DNA of 64,000 bases, from the NCBI GenBank assembly GCA_963762605.1, contig CAVXLJ010000011.1, positions 1-64,000 on the forward strand, in the 5' to 3' direction. How positions within the stretch are numbered: position 1 is the first letter of the stretch; each line of letters starts with the position of its first letter. The stretch comes from CAVSRC01 sp963762605. Its GTDB lineage: Bacteria; Pseudomonadota; Alphaproteobacteria; Rhizobiales; Kaistiaceae. This document shows, in pieces, positions 62,895 to 64,000 of this stretch. A program made the translations under genes and the position numbers. Below the pieces are notes generated by a model that was not told the DNA's origin, did no database searches, and saw nothing but the letters and a program-made list of their open reading frames with translations.

Positions 62895-63464
62895 ATGTTT
62901 GCGAACCGAACCATTGGCGCTGCGGCGCTCGCACTTGTCGGCAGCGCCGGCATGGCGCTTGCGGCCGACCTGCCGAGCTACGCGCCGCCGCCATCGTCTC
63001 CGATGTACAGCCCGGCTTCGGCGTACAACTGGAACGGGCCCTATGTTGGTCTCACCGGCGGCTATGGCTGGGGTACCTCCGACGGTTGGCTGGGTGGCGC
63101 CTTTGCCGGCTACAACTTCCAGGTCACCCCGAACTGGGTCGTCGGCCTCGAAGGCGATATCGTCGGCACCAACAAGAGTTCGAATGGCTGGGATTCCACG
63201 ATACGCGGCCGTCTCGGCTATGCCTATGACCGTTACCTGTTCTACGGCACTGGCGGTGTCGCGTTCGGCGACATCAAGCACGGCGGTGCTTCCGTGACCA
63301 GGACCGGCTGGACGCTTGGCGCCGGTATCGAAGCGGCGCTGACCAGCAATGTTACCGGCCGGCTCGAATATCGCCACACCGATCTCGGCTCGGCAACGGT
63401 CGGCGGCTCCCCGGTCAGCCAGACCGCCAACGATATCATGGTCGGCGTCGCCATGAAGTTCTGA
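62895..63464 (+). CDS. Omp25/31-family outer membrane beta-barrel protein
   Basis: A 189-residue protein with a signal peptide (MFANRTIGAAALALVGSAGMALA-AD) and the conserved opening AADLPSYAPPP...YNWNGPYVGLTGGYGWG. Eight short beta strands follow (GGAFAGYNFQVTPNWVVGLEGDI, STIRGRLGYAYDRYLFYGTGGVAFG, WTLGAGIEAALTSNVTGRLEYRH), ending in aromatic Phe (VAMKF) for outer-membrane insertion. GAGGAG precedes the ATG by 6 bases. A terminator follows. Abundant structural protein in this order. Confidence 0.95.
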   Translation: MFANRTIGAAALALVGSAGMALAADLPSYAPPPSSPMYSPASAYNWNGPYVGLTGGYGWGTSDGWLGGAFAGYNFQVTPNWVVGLEGDIVGTNKSSNGWDSTIRGRLGYAYDRYLFYGTGGVAFGDIKHGGASVTRTGWTLGAGIEAALTSNVTGRLEYRHTDLGSATVGGSPVSQTANDIMVGVAMKF

Positions 63465-63486
63465 CGCGCCGGGCCTGACAGACATC

Positions 63487-63520
63487 AACGCCCCGCTGCG
63501 GCTGCCGCAGCGGGGCGTTT
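63487..63520 (+). terminator. Intrinsic terminator after the Omp25/31-like gene
   Basis: A perfect 15-bp stem (AACGCCCCGCTGCGG / CCGCAGCGGGGCGTT) with a CTG loop, followed by TCCGTTTC. It lies 22 bp past the stop and also serves the convergent RNase T2 gene, given the A-rich left end. Confidence 0.85.
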
Positions 63521-63525
63521 CCGTT

Positions 63526-64000
63526 TCAGCGTCCTGCCGGCACACTGATCTCGGGAACGTGGCAGCCCTGCCGGTCGACCTCCAGGCAGCGGCGGAAGGT
63601 GAGGGTCTTGGTCAGGCAGATGCGCACCTCCTGCAGGAGGCCGCGATTGCACTGGACGGCGATGCCGGTTTCGCTCATGCGCGGATTGGCGGCGATGAAG
63701 GCCTGCTCGATCTCGCGCGGCGCGAGCTTGCGACCGGCAAGTCCTTCCGGCAGCACGACCGCTGCCAAGGCGCGCCTCAGCGTGGCGAAGTAGCTGGCCT
63801 GGTTGAGGCCCGAGCAAGTCCCGTGCGTCTGCCATTCGTGATTGACGAGGCCGACGCCCGGCATGATGTCGGCGAGCCCGTCGGCTGTCGCCTGGCTGAC
63901 ACGGCGCGGCATGTTGGACGGGCAGGCGGAGGGATAGCCGTGCTCATATTGCGGCCACAGGCCGTGGACGATGAAGCCGCGCGGTGTGTCGCATTCGGCG
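63526..64000 (-). CDS. RNase T2-family ribonuclease, 5' end beyond the window
   Basis: An endoribonuclease of the T2 family, normally exported. Both catalytic segments are visible: CAS I, FIVHGLWPQYEHGYP (catalytic His), and CAS II, NHEWQTHGTCSG (Glu and His). Cys pairs fit family disulfides. The frame remains open to position 64000, so the N-terminus and signal peptide lie outside. The 3' end is just past the terminator at 63487-63520. Confidence 0.92.
   Translation of the reverse strand, partial: AECDTPRGFIVHGLWPQYEHGYPSACPSNMPRRVSQATADGLADIMPGVGLVNHEWQTHGTCSGLNQASYFATLRRALAAVVLPEGLAGRKLAPREIEQAFIAANPRMSETGIAVQCNRGLLQEVRICLTKTLTFRRCLEVDRQGCHVPEISVPAGR

Noticed and set aside
62579..62953. 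124-residue minus-strand frame before the porin gene
   Set aside because: Overlaps the SDR and porin starts and has no homology signs.

Overview
The window looks like chromosomal DNA of an alphaproteobacterium, most likely a member of Hyphomicrobiales (Rhizobiales). GC is high with GC-rich third codon positions, and there are DUF930 and Omp25/31-type proteins, a fused acyl-CoA synthetase/GNAT protein, rhizobial-style intergenic palindromes and a FixK/FNR-type box. I cannot name the genus from sequence alone.

Layout. 0-11.6 kb: a GT39-type membrane glycosyltransferase, two small exported proteins, then the run coaD - two cyclophilins - queA - tgt. A small AT-richer pair of minus-strand genes (GYF_2-TM2 fusion and zinc-ribbon membrane protein) sits inside that run. 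After it come an AsnC-type single-domain protein, tRNA-Lys(UUU), exported proteins and a rhomboid protease. 11.7-15.7 kb: a frameshifted MFS transporter converging on a 915-residue ADP-forming acyl-CoA synthetase/acetyltransferase. 15.7-16.6 kb: a gene-free regulatory stretch with a FixK/FNR box. 16.6-28.1 kb: the centrepiece, a co-oriented block with an unrecognised gene, then hoxF-hoxU-hoxY-hoxH-hoxW-hypA-hypB-hypF-hypC-hypD-hypE. This is a NAD-coupled cytoplasmic [NiFe] hydrogenase (group 3d type) with its protease and a full set of Hyp maturation factors. 28.1-30.6 kb: acyl-CoA ligase and a ketopantoate-reductase-like enzyme. 30.7-33.5 kb: rfbB-rfbD-rfbA for dTDP-sugars, without rfbC. 33.6-43 kb: moaA, an exported papain-like protease, ccdA, glmU, glmS, a DUF502 protein and convergent recG. 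43-49.4 kb: sdhE, mfd, a PAS-GGDEF diguanylate cyclase and a DsbA-family oxidoreductase. 49.4-58.4 kb: rsgA with a short upstream ORF, VOC and DinB proteins, an NAD(P)-binding epimerase-like protein, divergent katG/oxyR, an EamA protein, ndk and a DUF930 protein. 58.4-62.6 kb: minus-strand SDR-uvrC-pgsA-moaD-moaE. The end holds an Omp25/31-like porin and a partial RNase T2.

How genes work together. Hydrogenase: HoxH/HoxY split or form H2, HoxU/HoxF pass electrons to NAD(H), HoxW trims HoxH, HypA/B insert nickel, and HypC/D/E/F build Fe(CN)2CO. The FixK/FNR box 137 bp upstream suggests induction at low oxygen. GlmS and GlmU make UDP-GlcNAc for the envelope. MoaA, MoaD and MoaE serve molybdenum cofactor synthesis from two loci. 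OxyR and KatG form a peroxide-response pair.

Caution. Four otherwise well-conserved genes (MFS transporter, hypF, rfbB, pgsA) carry single-base frameshifts; rfbB has two and pgsA about five. Restoring the frames gives full-length family members, and pgsA is normally essential. Residual sequencing or assembly indels are therefore the simplest explanation, and hypF should not be called dead without checking reads.
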